A stretch of DNA of 64,000 nucleotides from Caulobacter sp. NIBR1757 (GTDB lineage Bacteria > Pseudomonadota > Alphaproteobacteria > Caulobacterales > Caulobacteraceae): the NCBI RefSeq assembly GCF_027912495.1, contig NZ_CP115463.1, positions 496,001-560,000 on the forward strand, given 5' to 3'. The position numbers were made by a program, and so were the translations under genes. The notes beneath the pieces are model-generated. The model did not search any database, was not told where the DNA came from, and saw only the letters and a program-made list of their open reading frames with translations. The stretch's first letter is position 1; every line of letters starts with the position of its first letter. This document shows positions 54,306 through 62,870 of the stretch, piece by piece.

Positions 54306-54626
54306 ATGAAGTCGTTCGCCCTCGCGCTGGCCCTGCTGGCCGCCGCCACCCCGGCCGCCGTCCTTGTCACGCCCGCCGCCGCCGAAGAGGCCAAGCCCGC
54401 CTATTCCACGGCCGCCACGCCGCTGGGCGAGCTGATCAAGAATCCGGAGACCAAGGCCGTGCTCGAAAAGCACATTCCCGGGATCAGCACCAACGCCGAA
54501 GTCGAGCCGGTCCTCGGCCTGCCGCTGAAGCAGATCCAGGGCTACGCCCCCGACCGCCTGCCCGACGCCCTGCTGGCCGCCATCGACGCGGACCTGGCCA
54601 AGGTGCCGGCCAAGCCGGCCAGCTAA
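54306..54626 (+). CDS. Small exported protein of unknown function
   Basis: The 106-residue protein has a signal peptide (MKSFALALALLAAATPAAVL, cut near AAAE). A short mature domain follows, with LGELIKNPETKAVLEKHIPG and LPLKQIQGYAPDRLPDALLAAIDADL. The fragment LxQIQGYAPDxL recurs in small caulobacter secreted proteins attached to esterase or carbohydrate genes. It stands alone 117 bases ahead of the autotransporter, on the same strand. The ribosome binding site GGGGA is part of a TGGGGACCCCA palindrome. Confidence 0.7.
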   Translation: MKSFALALALLAAATPAAVLVTPAAAEEAKPAYSTAATPLGELIKNPETKAVLEKHIPGISTNAEVEPVLGLPLKQIQGYAPDRLPDALLAAIDADLAKVPAKPAS

Positions 54627-54742
54627 ACCTGCAGGCCGGGGCGAGATTCTCCGTCTCCGTTTCGGACTGAAACCGGACCGGCGCAAATCCGCCCCGCGCC
54701 GACGGCACGGATCGAGCTTTAGTTCTCGATCCGGGGCCGTCC

Positions 54743-57700
54743 ATGATCCGCCATCGTCTTCTCGCCGGCGCCGCCGCGGCCCCCCTGCTGCTGCTCGCCC
54801 CCCAGGCGCTGGCCGAAACCACCATCAGCACCGAACGCACCACCCCGGTCAGAACCTCGACCGCCAGCAGCACGGGCGCGGCCGACGACGTGCTGATCGA
54901 CGAGGACGGCTCCATCGTCCTGACCGTCCCCGGCCCGGCCATCACCGTCGACAGCAACAACACCGTCACCAATGAGGGCACGGTCGAGATCGAGGCGATC
55001 GACGGGGCCATCGGCATCCAGGTCAACGGCGGGGTGACCACCACCGTCGCCAACGACGGCGTCATCCTCATCGAGGACGGCTTCGACGAGACCGACGACG
55101 ATCTCGACACCGACGACGACGGCGACCTCGACGGCGACTTCGCGACCGGCACGGGACGCTACGGCATCCGGATCAGCGGCTCGGGAACGGTCACCGGCGA
55201 CATCTCCAACAGCGGCTCGATCACCGTCGAGGGCAACGACAGCTACGGCATCAGCCTGGAAACGGCGCTGGACGGCAATCTGGTCGCGAACGGCGCGATC
55301 GCCGTGACCGGCGACAACGCCCTGGGCCTCAACATCGCCGCCCCGGTCAGCGGCCGGGTGGAGGCGGGCGGCAGCATCACCGTCCAGGGCGAGGGGGCGG
55401 TCGGCATCGACGTGGCGGCCGACATCGGGGCGCTGCACCTGCAGGGCGGCGTCACCGCGACGGGCTACCGCTACACCAGCCGCAGCACCGACGAGGACGC
55501 CCTGGCGGCGCTGGACGCCGACGACCTCCTGCAGGGCGGCTCGGCGGTGCGGGTCTCGGCCAATGTCGCCGGCGGCATCCTGCTCGACAGCGCGCCGTCG
55601 GCCGACGCCGATTTCGACAACGACGGCCTGCAGGACAGCTACGACGACGATGACGACAACGACGGCATCCTCGACGACGACGACACCGACAATAACAACG
55701 ACGGCATCACCGACGACGACTACGACGACGACGGCAAGGCCAACTCCAGCGACGATGACGACGACAACGACGGCATCGACGACGACGATGACGACGACGA
55801 CAACGGCGACGGCATCCTCGACGACGACCTCGACCAGGACGGCCGCTCCGACAGCCTGGAGGGCACGGCCTCGCTCACCAGCTACGGCGCCGCCCCGGCC
55901 CTGGCGATCGGCTCGGACAGCCAGACGGTGACCATCGGCAAGGTCGGAACCGGCGACGAGGGCTATGGCCTGATCATTCGCGGCTCCCTCTACGCCGACG
56001 GGGTCTATGACGGGATCGAAGCCACGGCCCTGAAGATCGGCGGCGACGCCGGCCAGGCGACCCTGATCGAGGGCGGGCTTCGGCAGGATAGTTCGATCAC
56101 CGCCTACAGCTACGCCGCCGACGTCCAGGCCGTTCACCTCACCGCCGGCGCGGCCCTCGACACCTTCTTCAACAACGGGGCCATCTATGCCGGCCAGACC
56201 TCGGCCTCCTCGGCCCTGGCCGACGAGCTGTCGTTCAATGCCATCGCCGTGCGCATCGACGCCGGCGCCTCCCTGCCGAGCTTCATGAATACCGGCAGCC
56301 TGTTTGCTTATGTGGCCGGCGAGACCAGCAACGCCACGGCCCTGCTCGACACCTCGGGCACGCTGACCAGCCTGACCAACAGCGGCTCGATCACCGCCTA
56401 CATCCTCGCCACCGACGACGAGAACGACACCGACGACGACAACGAGGACACCGACGACGAGACGATCCTCGGCCGGGCCGTGGCCATCGACCTGTCCGCC
56501 AACACCAGCGGCGTCACCATCCTGCAGCAGGCGGAAGCCAACGATCGGGATAGCGACGGCTTCATCGATTCGGTCGATGTCGATGACGACGGCGACGGCA
56601 TTCTCGACACCGAGGACGATGACAACGACAACGACGACATCGTCGATTCCGAAGACGACGAGGACGCCTATGACACCGACGGGGACGGCCTGGTCGACAG
56701 CCAGGAGCCGCTGATCAGCGGCGACATCCTGCTGGGCTCGGGCGACGATTCCCTGACCATCCTCAACGGCGCCGTGGTCGGCGACATCAGCTTCGGGGCC
56801 GGCGCGGACAGCCTGACGGTCGGCTCGGTCGATGGTGAGGCCCAGGTCGTCGGCGGCCTCGACGACGCCGACGGCAGGCTCGACATCGCCGTGGTCAACG
56901 GTGGGCTGACGGTGACCAACGCCGAGACCATCGCCGCCACCAGCCTGTCGGTCAGCGCCGTGGGCGTTCTGACCGTCACCGCCGACCCGGCCACCGACAG
57001 CGTCACCCGCTTCGATGTCACCACCGCCACCCTCGAGCAGGGCGCGCAGCTGGGCCTGGAGCTGGACAGCCTGATCGGCGAGAGCGTCCGCTACACTGTC
57101 ATCCAGACCGCCAGCGGGGGCCTCAGCGCCGGCGGCCTGATCACCAGCCTCGATGGCGTCTCCCCCTACCTCTATGTGGTCACCGCCGAGGCCGACGAGA
57201 GCGCGGGCGCGGTCTATCTGGACGTCCGCCGCCGCACGGCCGGCGAGATCGGCCTCAGCCAGAACCAGACCCTGGCCTACGACGCCATCTATGCCGCCCT
57301 GAGCCAGGACGAGGACATCGAGGCGGTCTTCCTCGCCGCCCAGGAGAAGGATGACTTCCTGCACCTGTACGAACAGATGCTGCCCGACCAGGGCGAGGGC
57401 CTGTTCTCGACTCTCGACCTGCTCAGCCGCACCACCGCCCGGCTGACCGCCACCCGGCCAACCACCGGCGGCGACATCTACGGCCCCGACAGCGTCTGGG
57501 TGCAGGAGATCAACACGGCCGTCGTCCGCGAGGCCGGCAACACGGCCGGATCGGAGACCAAGGCCTTCGGCTTCATCGCCGGCTACGAGAGCCTGGAGCC
57601 CGACGGCGGGGCGCTGGGCGCCACCCTGGCCTTCGTCGCCGCCGAGGAAAAGGACGACATCGCCCAGATCGGCGAGGAGACCAGCGTCTCCCTGCTCGAG

Positions 57701-58315
57701 GCCGGGGTCTACTGGCGCCGGCAGATGGGCGGGCTGTCGTTCAATCTGCGCGGCTCGGCCGGCTATGCCTGGCTGGACGGCGACCGGGTATTCATCGACC
57801 CGGATACCGCCCTGGTGGTCGAAGCCGACTCCAACTGGGGCGGCTATACCCTGGCGGCCACGGCCGGGGTCAACTACGAGGCCCGGTTCGGCCGCTACTA
57901 CCTGCGCCCCTCGGCCAGTATCGACTATCTCAGCTTCAATGAGGGCGAGCGGGTCGAGGGCGGCGGCAGCGACGCCTTCGACCAGACCGTCCAGGCCCGC
58001 CGCTCCAGCCGCCTGTCGGCCGGCGGTGAACTGGCCTTCGGCGCCACCTACGGCCGCACCGTCTGGTGGCGGCCGGAGGTGCGGCTGGGCTACCGCCAGA
58101 CCCTGGCGGGCGAAGTCGGCGACACCGTCTTCCGCTTCTCCGGCGGCCAGTGGGTCTCCCTGCCGGCCTCGGAGGCCGGCGAGGGGGCGGCGGTGATCGG
58201 CTTCTCCCTGAAGACCGGCTCGCCAAGTTCCTACATCGCCGTCGAGGCTGAGTACGAAGCGGCCGAGGACGAGGACCGCTACAATCTGATGCTGGCCGGC
58301 CGGGTGATCTTCTAG
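54743..58315 (+). CDS. Aspartate-rich autotransporter with thrombospondin-3-like calcium motifs
   Basis: The 1190-residue protein starts with a signal peptide ending near ALAE. The passenger is beta-helix-like (NTVTNEGTVEIEAIDGAIGI; SGTVTGDISNSGSITVEG). Four acidic clusters interrupt it: residues about 112-134, 288-372, 556-574 and 600-656. These have the D-x-D-x-D-G-x-x-D pattern of thrombospondin type 3 repeats (DDDDNDGILDDDDTDNNNDG). The last ~275 residues (914-1190) form an autotransporter beta-barrel ending MLAGRVIF. It probably displays a calcium-binding, adhesion-type passenger on the cell surface. No protease motif was found. Confidence 0.9.
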   Translation: MIRHRLLAGAAAAPLLLLAPQALAETTISTERTTPVRTSTASSTGAADDVLIDEDGSIVLTVPGPAITVDSNNTVTNEGTVEIEAIDGAIGIQVNGGVTTTVANDGVILIEDGFDETDDDLDTDDDGDLDGDFATGTGRYGIRISGSGTVTGDISNSGSITVEGNDSYGISLETALDGNLVANGAIAVTGDNALGLNIAAPVSGRVEAGGSITVQGEGAVGIDVAADIGALHLQGGVTATGYRYTSRSTDEDALAALDADDLLQGGSAVRVSANVAGGILLDSAPSADADFDNDGLQDSYDDDDDNDGILDDDDTDNNNDGITDDDYDDDGKANSSDDDDDNDGIDDDDDDDDNGDGILDDDLDQDGRSDSLEGTASLTSYGAAPALAIGSDSQTVTIGKVGTGDEGYGLIIRGSLYADGVYDGIEATALKIGGDAGQATLIEGGLRQDSSITAYSYAADVQAVHLTAGAALDTFFNNGAIYAGQTSASSALADELSFNAIAVRIDAGASLPSFMNTGSLFAYVAGETSNATALLDTSGTLTSLTNSGSITAYILATDDENDTDDDNEDTDDETILGRAVAIDLSANTSGVTILQQAEANDRDSDGFIDSVDVDDDGDGILDTEDDDNDNDDIVDSEDDEDAYDTDGDGLVDSQEPLISGDILLGSGDDSLTILNGAVVGDISFGAGADSLTVGSVDGEAQVVGGLDDADGRLDIAVVNGGLTVTNAETIAATSLSVSAVGVLTVTADPATDSVTRFDVTTATLEQGAQLGLELDSLIGESVRYTVIQTASGGLSAGGLITSLDGVSPYLYVVTAEADESAGAVYLDVRRRTAGEIGLSQNQTLAYDAIYAALSQDEDIEAVFLAAQEKDDFLHLYEQMLPDQGEGLFSTLDLLSRTTARLTATRPTTGGDIYGPDSVWVQEINTAVVREAGNTAGSETKAFGFIAGYESLEPDGGALGATLAFVAAEEKDDIAQIGEETSVSLLEAGVYWRRQMGGLSFNLRGSAGYAWLDGDRVFIDPDTALVVEADSNWGGYTLAATAGVNYEARFGRYYLRPSASIDYLSFNEGERVEGGGSDAFDQTVQARRSSRLSAGGELAFGATYGRTVWWRPEVRLGYRQTLAGEVGDTVFRFSGGQWVSLPASEAGEGAAVIGFSLKTGSPSSYIAVEAEYEAAEDEDRYNLMLAGRVIF

Positions 58316-58432
58316 GGCGCCGGCGGACCTCCATTTCACCCTGAAACATGGTCCGCTTCTGGCAGCGGAAGCTTGTATCCGGGCAATTCCGGGTGCGGCG
58401 CAAATCTGCGTCCCCTCAAGAAGGAGACATCC

Positions 58433-59140
58433 ATGTCCCTTTCGATCTCGGGAAGCTCAGGCTTCCTGCAGGCCCAGCAGGCGATGTTCGCCAAGCTGGA
58501 CCTCAATACCGACGGCGCCCTCAACGCCGAGGAATTCTCCGCGATTGGGCAAAATATGCCGTCGCAAGGCGGCGCCCGGCAGTTGAAGGGCGGCGGCGGC
58601 AGCCAGGGTTTCAGTCCTGAAACACTGGGCGCCCTGCTTGGCGTCCAGCAGATGAGCCAGGCCGACCGGGCGGCGGAGATGTTCTCGACCGCCGACGCCG
58701 ACGGTGACGGCAGCCTGACGGCCGAGGAGTTGTCGGCCGACATCGCCGCCCACGCCCCGCCCGGCGCGGACGGAACCGACAGCGCCTCCTTCGCCGCCGA
58801 CCTCCTCTCCGCCGGCGATGCCGACGGCGACGGCGCTCTGTCGGCCGAGGAGTTCTCCGCTCTCAAGCCCCCGCAGGGTGGTCCGCCGCCCGGCGGCCCG
58901 CCGCCGACCAGCTCAACCGGCTCGACTGGCTCGACCGGCGCTTCGGAAGAGGAGACGACCTACGACGCCGCCGACACCAACAAGGACGGCTCGGTGTCGA
59001 TGAGCGAACTGCTGGCCTCGCTGCAATCGAGCAGCGACGTCGCTTCCGGCTTCTCCAGCGAGGTCTCCGACATGATGGCCAAGCTGCTCGACCAGTTGAA
59101 GGCCGCGACGACGTCCTCGACCGAGGCGGTGACCGCCTGA
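58433..59140 (+). CDS. EF-hand calcium-binding protein
   Basis: The 235-residue protein starts at 58433 behind AAGGAG. It has four EF-hand loops: residues 23-34 (DLNTDGALNAEE), 88-99 (DADGDGSLTAEE), 129-140 (DADGDGALSAEE) and 181-192 (DTNKDGSVSMSE). Each has D/N-x-D/N-x-D-G spacing and a Glu at position 12 except where noted in the fourth (Glu also present). A Pro/Gly/Ser-rich linker separates the third and fourth. No clear signal peptide is visible, although export by another route cannot be excluded. It lies between the acidic autotransporter and the two-component system. Confidence 0.92.
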   Translation: MSLSISGSSGFLQAQQAMFAKLDLNTDGALNAEEFSAIGQNMPSQGGARQLKGGGGSQGFSPETLGALLGVQQMSQADRAAEMFSTADADGDGSLTAEELSADIAAHAPPGADGTDSASFAADLLSAGDADGDGALSAEEFSALKPPQGGPPPGGPPPTSSTGSTGSTGASEEETTYDAADTNKDGSVSMSELLASLQSSSDVASGFSSEVSDMMAKLLDQLKAATTSSTEAVTA

Positions 59141-59181
59141 GTCCATGCCCGGCAAAACGCCGGGCTCTCCTGAAAAAAGAC

Positions 59182-59213
59182 GCCGTCCTCCCGGGTGGGG
59201 CCGGGAGGACGGC
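59182..59213 (-). terminator. Strong hairpin downstream of the EF-hand gene
   Basis: A perfect 12-bp stem (GCCGTCCTCCCG / CGGGAGGACGGC) encloses 8 bases. The T tract lies on the minus-strand side (TCTTTTTT), so it is a terminator for leftward transcripts rather than the EF-hand gene, or merely a stabilising hairpin. A weaker GC stem (CCCGGC / GCCGGG) precedes it at about 59148. The remaining 250 bases before the response regulator have no gene that I can support. Confidence 0.45.
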
Positions 59214-59468
59214 GGCCAGGATCATCGCTTGGCGGACCTGGTCAGGGGCATCAGGCGGGGCGACTGGGGGAGGGAAGCGCCGCCGCGCCGGAGCTGAGGC
59301 AACCTCGCCGCCTCGCGCGGCGCCGCCAAGGCAAGGGCATGACGGGGCGATTACAAAAGCGGCGCTGGCGCGGCTTTGGGACCCCATTCGCCTCCCGTTT
59401 CAGGCCCCATTTCGCCAATGTGTCGAACTTGAATTTCGATGGTCACAGTTCGCTGTCAGGGAGGCCTC

Positions 59469-60197
59469 ATGCACGCCCTTGCCAAGGTTCCGGACCGCCG
59501 GATTCTCGTCGTCGATGACGACACCGAACTTCGCGACCAGATCATCGGATATCTGCGCGAGCACGGATACGAAGCCCGAGGGGCCCGCGACGGCATCGAG
59601 ATGCAGCGCCTGCTCGACGCCGGGGTCGCCGAACTGGTCGTGCTCGATGTGATGATGCCCGGTGAGGACGGCCTCAGCCTCTGCAAGCGGCTGTCGGCCG
59701 AGGGGCGGCGCGGCATCATCATGCTCAGCGCCATGGGCGAGGAGGTCGATCGCGTGCTGGGCCTCGAGCTCGGGGCCGACGACTACCTGGCCAAGCCCTG
59801 CAGCCCGCGTGAGCTGCTGGCCCGGGTCCGGGCCGTCTTCCGCCGGCTGGAGGAGACCGCCGCCGTCCCCCGCTCACGCGGCGCCGTCTACCGCTTCGCC
59901 GAGTTCCAGCTCGATACCGGCCGCCGCCGTCTGCGCTCGCCGACCGGCACGACCATCCTGCTGACCTCCGGCGAGTACGCCCTGCTGCAGGCCTTCCTGG
60001 AACGGCCCCAATCCATCCTCTCCCGCGACCGCCTGCTGGACGTGGCCCGGGGCGACCACAGTGACGTCTTCGACCGCGCCGTCGATGTGCAGATCTGCCG
60101 CCTGCGCCGCAAGCTGCACACCTTCGCCGAGGGTGAGCTGATCAAGACCATCCGAGGCGTCGGCTATGTGCTCGACGTGCCCGTTTCGCGCGCGTGA
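59469..60197 (+). CDS. OmpR-family response regulator
   Basis: The 242-residue regulator has a receiver domain (ILVVDDDTELRDQIIGYLRE; ELVVLDVMMPGEDGLSLC with phospho-aspartate D60; ADDYLAKPCSPRELLARV). It also has a C-terminal winged-helix DNA-binding domain (LTSGEYALLQAFLERPQSIL; DRAVDVQICRLRRKL; IKTIRGVGYVLDV). I start at the ATG at 59469 behind GGGAGG; the frame opens ten codons earlier. It overlaps the histidine-kinase GTG by 4 nt, giving a coupled two-component operon. Its targets are unknown; the nearby calcium-binding genes are candidates. Confidence 0.95.
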   Translation: MHALAKVPDRRILVVDDDTELRDQIIGYLREHGYEARGARDGIEMQRLLDAGVAELVVLDVMMPGEDGLSLCKRLSAEGRRGIIMLSAMGEEVDRVLGLELGADDYLAKPCSPRELLARVRAVFRRLEETAAVPRSRGAVYRFAEFQLDTGRRRLRSPTGTTILLTSGEYALLQAFLERPQSILSRDRLLDVARGDHSDVFDRAVDVQICRLRRKLHTFAEGELIKTIRGVGYVLDVPVSRA

Positions 60198-61651
60198 AGC
60201 GGCTGGCCCGTATCCCGATCGGCGTCCAGCTGGTCGCCCTGCTGGTCGCCGGCCTGCTGGTCGCCCAGGCCATCAACATCCTGGTGCTGTTCGCCCTGCC
60301 GCCGCCCGAGCCGGTGCTCTACCGCCTGTCCGAGGTGGCGGCGGCCCTGAAGGGCGGCTCGCTGGAGGCGCGCGACGGCCGGCCGATGATCCGCGCCACG
60401 GCCCCCGCCCCGCCGACCCCCAAAACCACGCCCGACGGCATGGCCGCCCGCACCCAGACAATGCTGGCCGAAACCCTCGGCCGGCCCGCCAGCGATGTGC
60501 GGCTCTACCCGGCCAACGGGGCTCCCTTCTTCGGCATGATGAACCGCCGCCGCTTCGGCCCCGTCCGGGGCGAAGGCCCGCCGCGCGGCGAGGCGCGCTT
60601 CTCGGTCCGGGGCGGCCAGGGCTTTGGTCCCGGCGGCCCACCGTCCGGTGAGAGGCCGCAGGCGGGCGGCGGCTTCGATGGTCCCCGGCCCCGACCCGGC
60701 GACATGGCTGTGTTCGGCGATTTCACCGCCGCCGTGCGCAATCCGGCCGGCGGCTGGACCGTCGTGACCTCGCAGCCCGAACCCTTCCCCAACGACTGGC
60801 AACGGCGGGCCATGCTCTGGCTGCTGGGCTGTTTCCTGCTGGTCGCCCCGGCCGGCTATCTGTTCGCCCGCCGCATCACCGCGCCGCTGAAGCGATTCGG
60901 CGAGGCCGCCGACCGTCTGGGCCGCGATCCCATGGGTCCCGAGATGTCGCTGCGCGGCCCGGCCGAGCTGGGCAGCGCCGCCGAGGCCCTCAACCAGATG
61001 CAGTCGCGCCTGCGCCGCTTCATCTCCGACCGCACCGCCATGGTCGGGGCCATCTCGCACGACCTTCGCACCCCCCTGTCCCGCATCCGCTTCAAGCTGG
61101 AGGCGGCCAGCCCCGAGTTGAAAATATCCATCCTCTCCGACATCGGCCAGATGGAGCAGATGATCGAGGGCGTGCTGGCCTTCATCCGCGACGAGACCCT
61201 GCCCCGGCGGCGCGAACGGCTCGACCTCCTCTCGTTGGTCGAGTGCGTGGTCGATGACGCGGCCCTCGTCGGGGCCGATGTCGAGGTGGCGGAGGACAGC
61301 GAGGCGGTCATCGTCGAGGGCGACCCCTCCGGCCTGACGCGGCTGTTCAGCAACCTGGTCGACAACGCCATCAAGTATGGCGGCACGGCCCGGATCCGGG
61401 TCGGCCGCGAGGGCGACATGGCCGTGGTCCATATCGACGACACCGGGCCGGGCCTGCGCGGCGAGGACCTGCTGCGGGCCTTCGATCCCTTCTACCGGGC
61501 CGACAGCTCGCGCAATCTCGACCAGGGCGGGGTGGGTCTGGGCCTGCCCATCGCCCGCGCCACCGCCCGCGGCCACGGCGGCGAGGTCGTGCTGCGGCCC
61601 CAGGCCGTGGGCCTGCGGGCTATCGTCACCCTGCCGATCGCCCCCGCCTAG
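60194..61651 (+). CDS. EnvZ-type sensor histidine kinase with Pro/Gly-rich periplasmic domain
   Basis: The 485-residue kinase has a first membrane helix (residues about 12-36), then a periplasmic region of about 160 residues unusually rich in Pro, Gly and Arg (RRRFGPVRGEGPPRGE; GGQGFGPGGPPSGERP). A second helix follows (about 203-224), then HAMP, HisKA with SHDLRTPLSRIRFKLE (H289), and the ATPase domain (N-box LVDNAIKYGG; DDTGPGLRGEDL; GVGLGLPIA). It starts at GTG 60194, overlapping the regulator. The ligand is unknown, but the low-complexity sensor domain is distinctive. Confidence 0.93.
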   Translation: MKRLARIPIGVQLVALLVAGLLVAQAINILVLFALPPPEPVLYRLSEVAAALKGGSLEARDGRPMIRATAPAPPTPKTTPDGMAARTQTMLAETLGRPASDVRLYPANGAPFFGMMNRRRFGPVRGEGPPRGEARFSVRGGQGFGPGGPPSGERPQAGGGFDGPRPRPGDMAVFGDFTAAVRNPAGGWTVVTSQPEPFPNDWQRRAMLWLLGCFLLVAPAGYLFARRITAPLKRFGEAADRLGRDPMGPEMSLRGPAELGSAAEALNQMQSRLRRFISDRTAMVGAISHDLRTPLSRIRFKLEAASPELKISILSDIGQMEQMIEGVLAFIRDETLPRRRERLDLLSLVECVVDDAALVGADVEVAEDSEAVIVEGDPSGLTRLFSNLVDNAIKYGGTARIRVGREGDMAVVHIDDTGPGLRGEDLLRAFDPFYRADSSRNLDQGGVGLGLPIARATARGHGGEVVLRPQAVGLRAIVTLPIAPA

Positions 61652-62550
61652 GTCTGCAGCGAGGCCAAGGTCAGCTTGACCTCCGCCTCCAGCCAGTCCC
61701 GGAAGCGGCGGATCTTCGGCGAGCGGCGGCGGTGCTCGGGATAGACCAGCCAGAAGGCCTGGCCGAGGGTCGAGGTCTGGGGAAACAGCTGGGTCAGGCG
61801 ACCGTCGGCCATGTCCTGACGCCACAGGAAGGGGGTCAGGATGGCGATGCCCTGGCCGGCCATGGCCGCGTGACCCTCATTGGCCTGAGTATCGAGATGC
61901 ACCCCTGACAGCGGCCTGGCCACCGCGGCGGACAGTCCGGCCTCATGCAGCCACTGGGTCCAGGAGGGCTCGGCCGGACTGATCAGGGGGAGGGACGGCA
62001 GGTCTTCCAGGGCGATGGTCCCGCCGTGGGCGGCGAGGAAGCCCGGGCTGCACATGGGGGTGAAATCGACGGTGACCAGCCGGTGGGTGGCCAGTTCCGG
62101 CCAGTTTCCGTCGCCCAGGCGGATGGCGACATCGATGTCTCCGGCCGCGAAATCGGTGAGGTGGTTGTCGGCGCTGAGGCGCACGGCGATGTCGGGATGG
62201 CTGACCTGGAACCGGCCCAGCCGCCAGGCCAGCCAGGTGTTGGCGAAGGTCACCGTGGTGGAGATGGTCAGGGCCCCGTCGTCCTCGGCCCGCAGTTCGG
62301 CGAAGGCCGCCTCGATCTCGTCGAGGCCCCGGCCGGCGCGCAGGGCGGCGCGGCGGCCGGCCTCGGTCAGGATCACCCGCTGGCGCTCGCGGCGGAACAG
62401 CTTCTGGCCGAGGCGATCCTCCAGCACGCGGATCTGATGGCTGACGGCGGCCTGGGTCATGCCCAGCTCGCCGGCGGCGGCGGTGAAATTCTCATGCCGG
62501 GCGGCGGCCTCGAAGACCCGCACGGCGCTCAACGGCGGTAGTCTGCGCAT
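61648..62550 (-). CDS. LysR-family regulator, GcvA-like
   Basis: The 300-residue LysR protein has an N-terminal winged helix-turn-helix (LSAVRVFEAAARHENFTAAA; GMTQAAVSHQIRVLEDRLG). A substrate-binding domain of the GcvA-type branch follows (ALTISTTVTFANTWLAWRLG; DVAIRLGDGNWPELATHRL; ATQANEGHAAMAGQGIAI-like region). The stop overlaps the sensor-kinase stop from the other strand by 4 bases. Upstream it diverges from a 50-codon ORF, with 95 bases between the two starts, which is the classical LysR arrangement for regulating its neighbour. Confidence 0.93.
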   Translation of the reverse strand: MRRLPPLSAVRVFEAAARHENFTAAAGELGMTQAAVSHQIRVLEDRLGQKLFRRERQRVILTEAGRRAALRAGRGLDEIEAAFAELRAEDDGALTISTTVTFANTWLAWRLGRFQVSHPDIAVRLSADNHLTDFAAGDIDVAIRLGDGNWPELATHRLVTVDFTPMCSPGFLAAHGGTIALEDLPSLPLISPAEPSWTQWLHEAGLSAAVARPLSGVHLDTQANEGHAAMAGQGIAILTPFLWRQDMADGRLTQLFPQTSTLGQAFWLVYPEHRRRSPKIRRFRDWLEAEVKLTLASLQT

Positions 62551-62645
62551 CGAAGATAATTAGTCCTGCTTATGAAGTCTGTCGATCCTTTGGTTGGCGA
62601 ACGGGCGGACGAAAGGGCATCTGGGGGTCAAGAAAGGAGTCCATC

Positions 62646-62798
62646 ATGACCAAAGCTACTCAATCGCAACGCACCTCCACGGCCCACACGGGCCTGGTCG
62701 GGCTGCTGTCGAACCTCGCCACCGTCCTGCGGGCCACGTCGGAAGCCTCCGTGAGGATCGCTTATGACAAGCCCTGGCTGCGGGACAGCCGCGCCTGA
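62646..62798 (+). CDS. 50-residue small protein divergent from the LysR gene
   Basis: An ORF too short for most gene finders runs from the ATG at 62646 to TGA at 62796-62798, behind a clear AAAGGAG ribosome binding site at the correct spacing. The product (MTKATQSQRTSTAHTGLVGL ... DKPWLRDSRA) has an amphipathic helix-like middle (LLSNLATVLRATSEASVRIA). It has no family that I recognise. Its position divergent from a LysR regulator suggests it is the regulator's target. Chance is possible but less likely given the strong Shine-Dalgarno. Confidence 0.6.
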   Translation: MTKATQSQRTSTAHTGLVGLLSNLATVLRATSEASVRIAYDKPWLRDSRA

Positions 62799-62870
62799 CC
62801 GCTAAACGCCTCTGGCCTTCCGTGACGCCAAGCTGCGCAAGCTTGCGTCAAAATGGCCGGAGGACCGCCC

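Noticed and set aside
53040..54686. N-terminal extension of the enoyl-CoA hydratase to an 812-codon frame
   Set aside because: The region beyond 53039 is antisense to the APH-fold kinase gene. A strong GGGAGGAG site and ATG fix the start at 53039.
54719..58339. A 1206-codon minus-strand open frame
   Set aside because: It is antisense to the autotransporter; the translation is low-complexity Val/Ala/Gly repeats mirroring the GAC codons, with no recognisable fold.
59182..59213. Rho-independent terminator for the EF-hand gene
   Set aside because: The T run lies on the minus-strand side, so as a terminator it would stop leftward transcription; I kept it only as a low-confidence hairpin.
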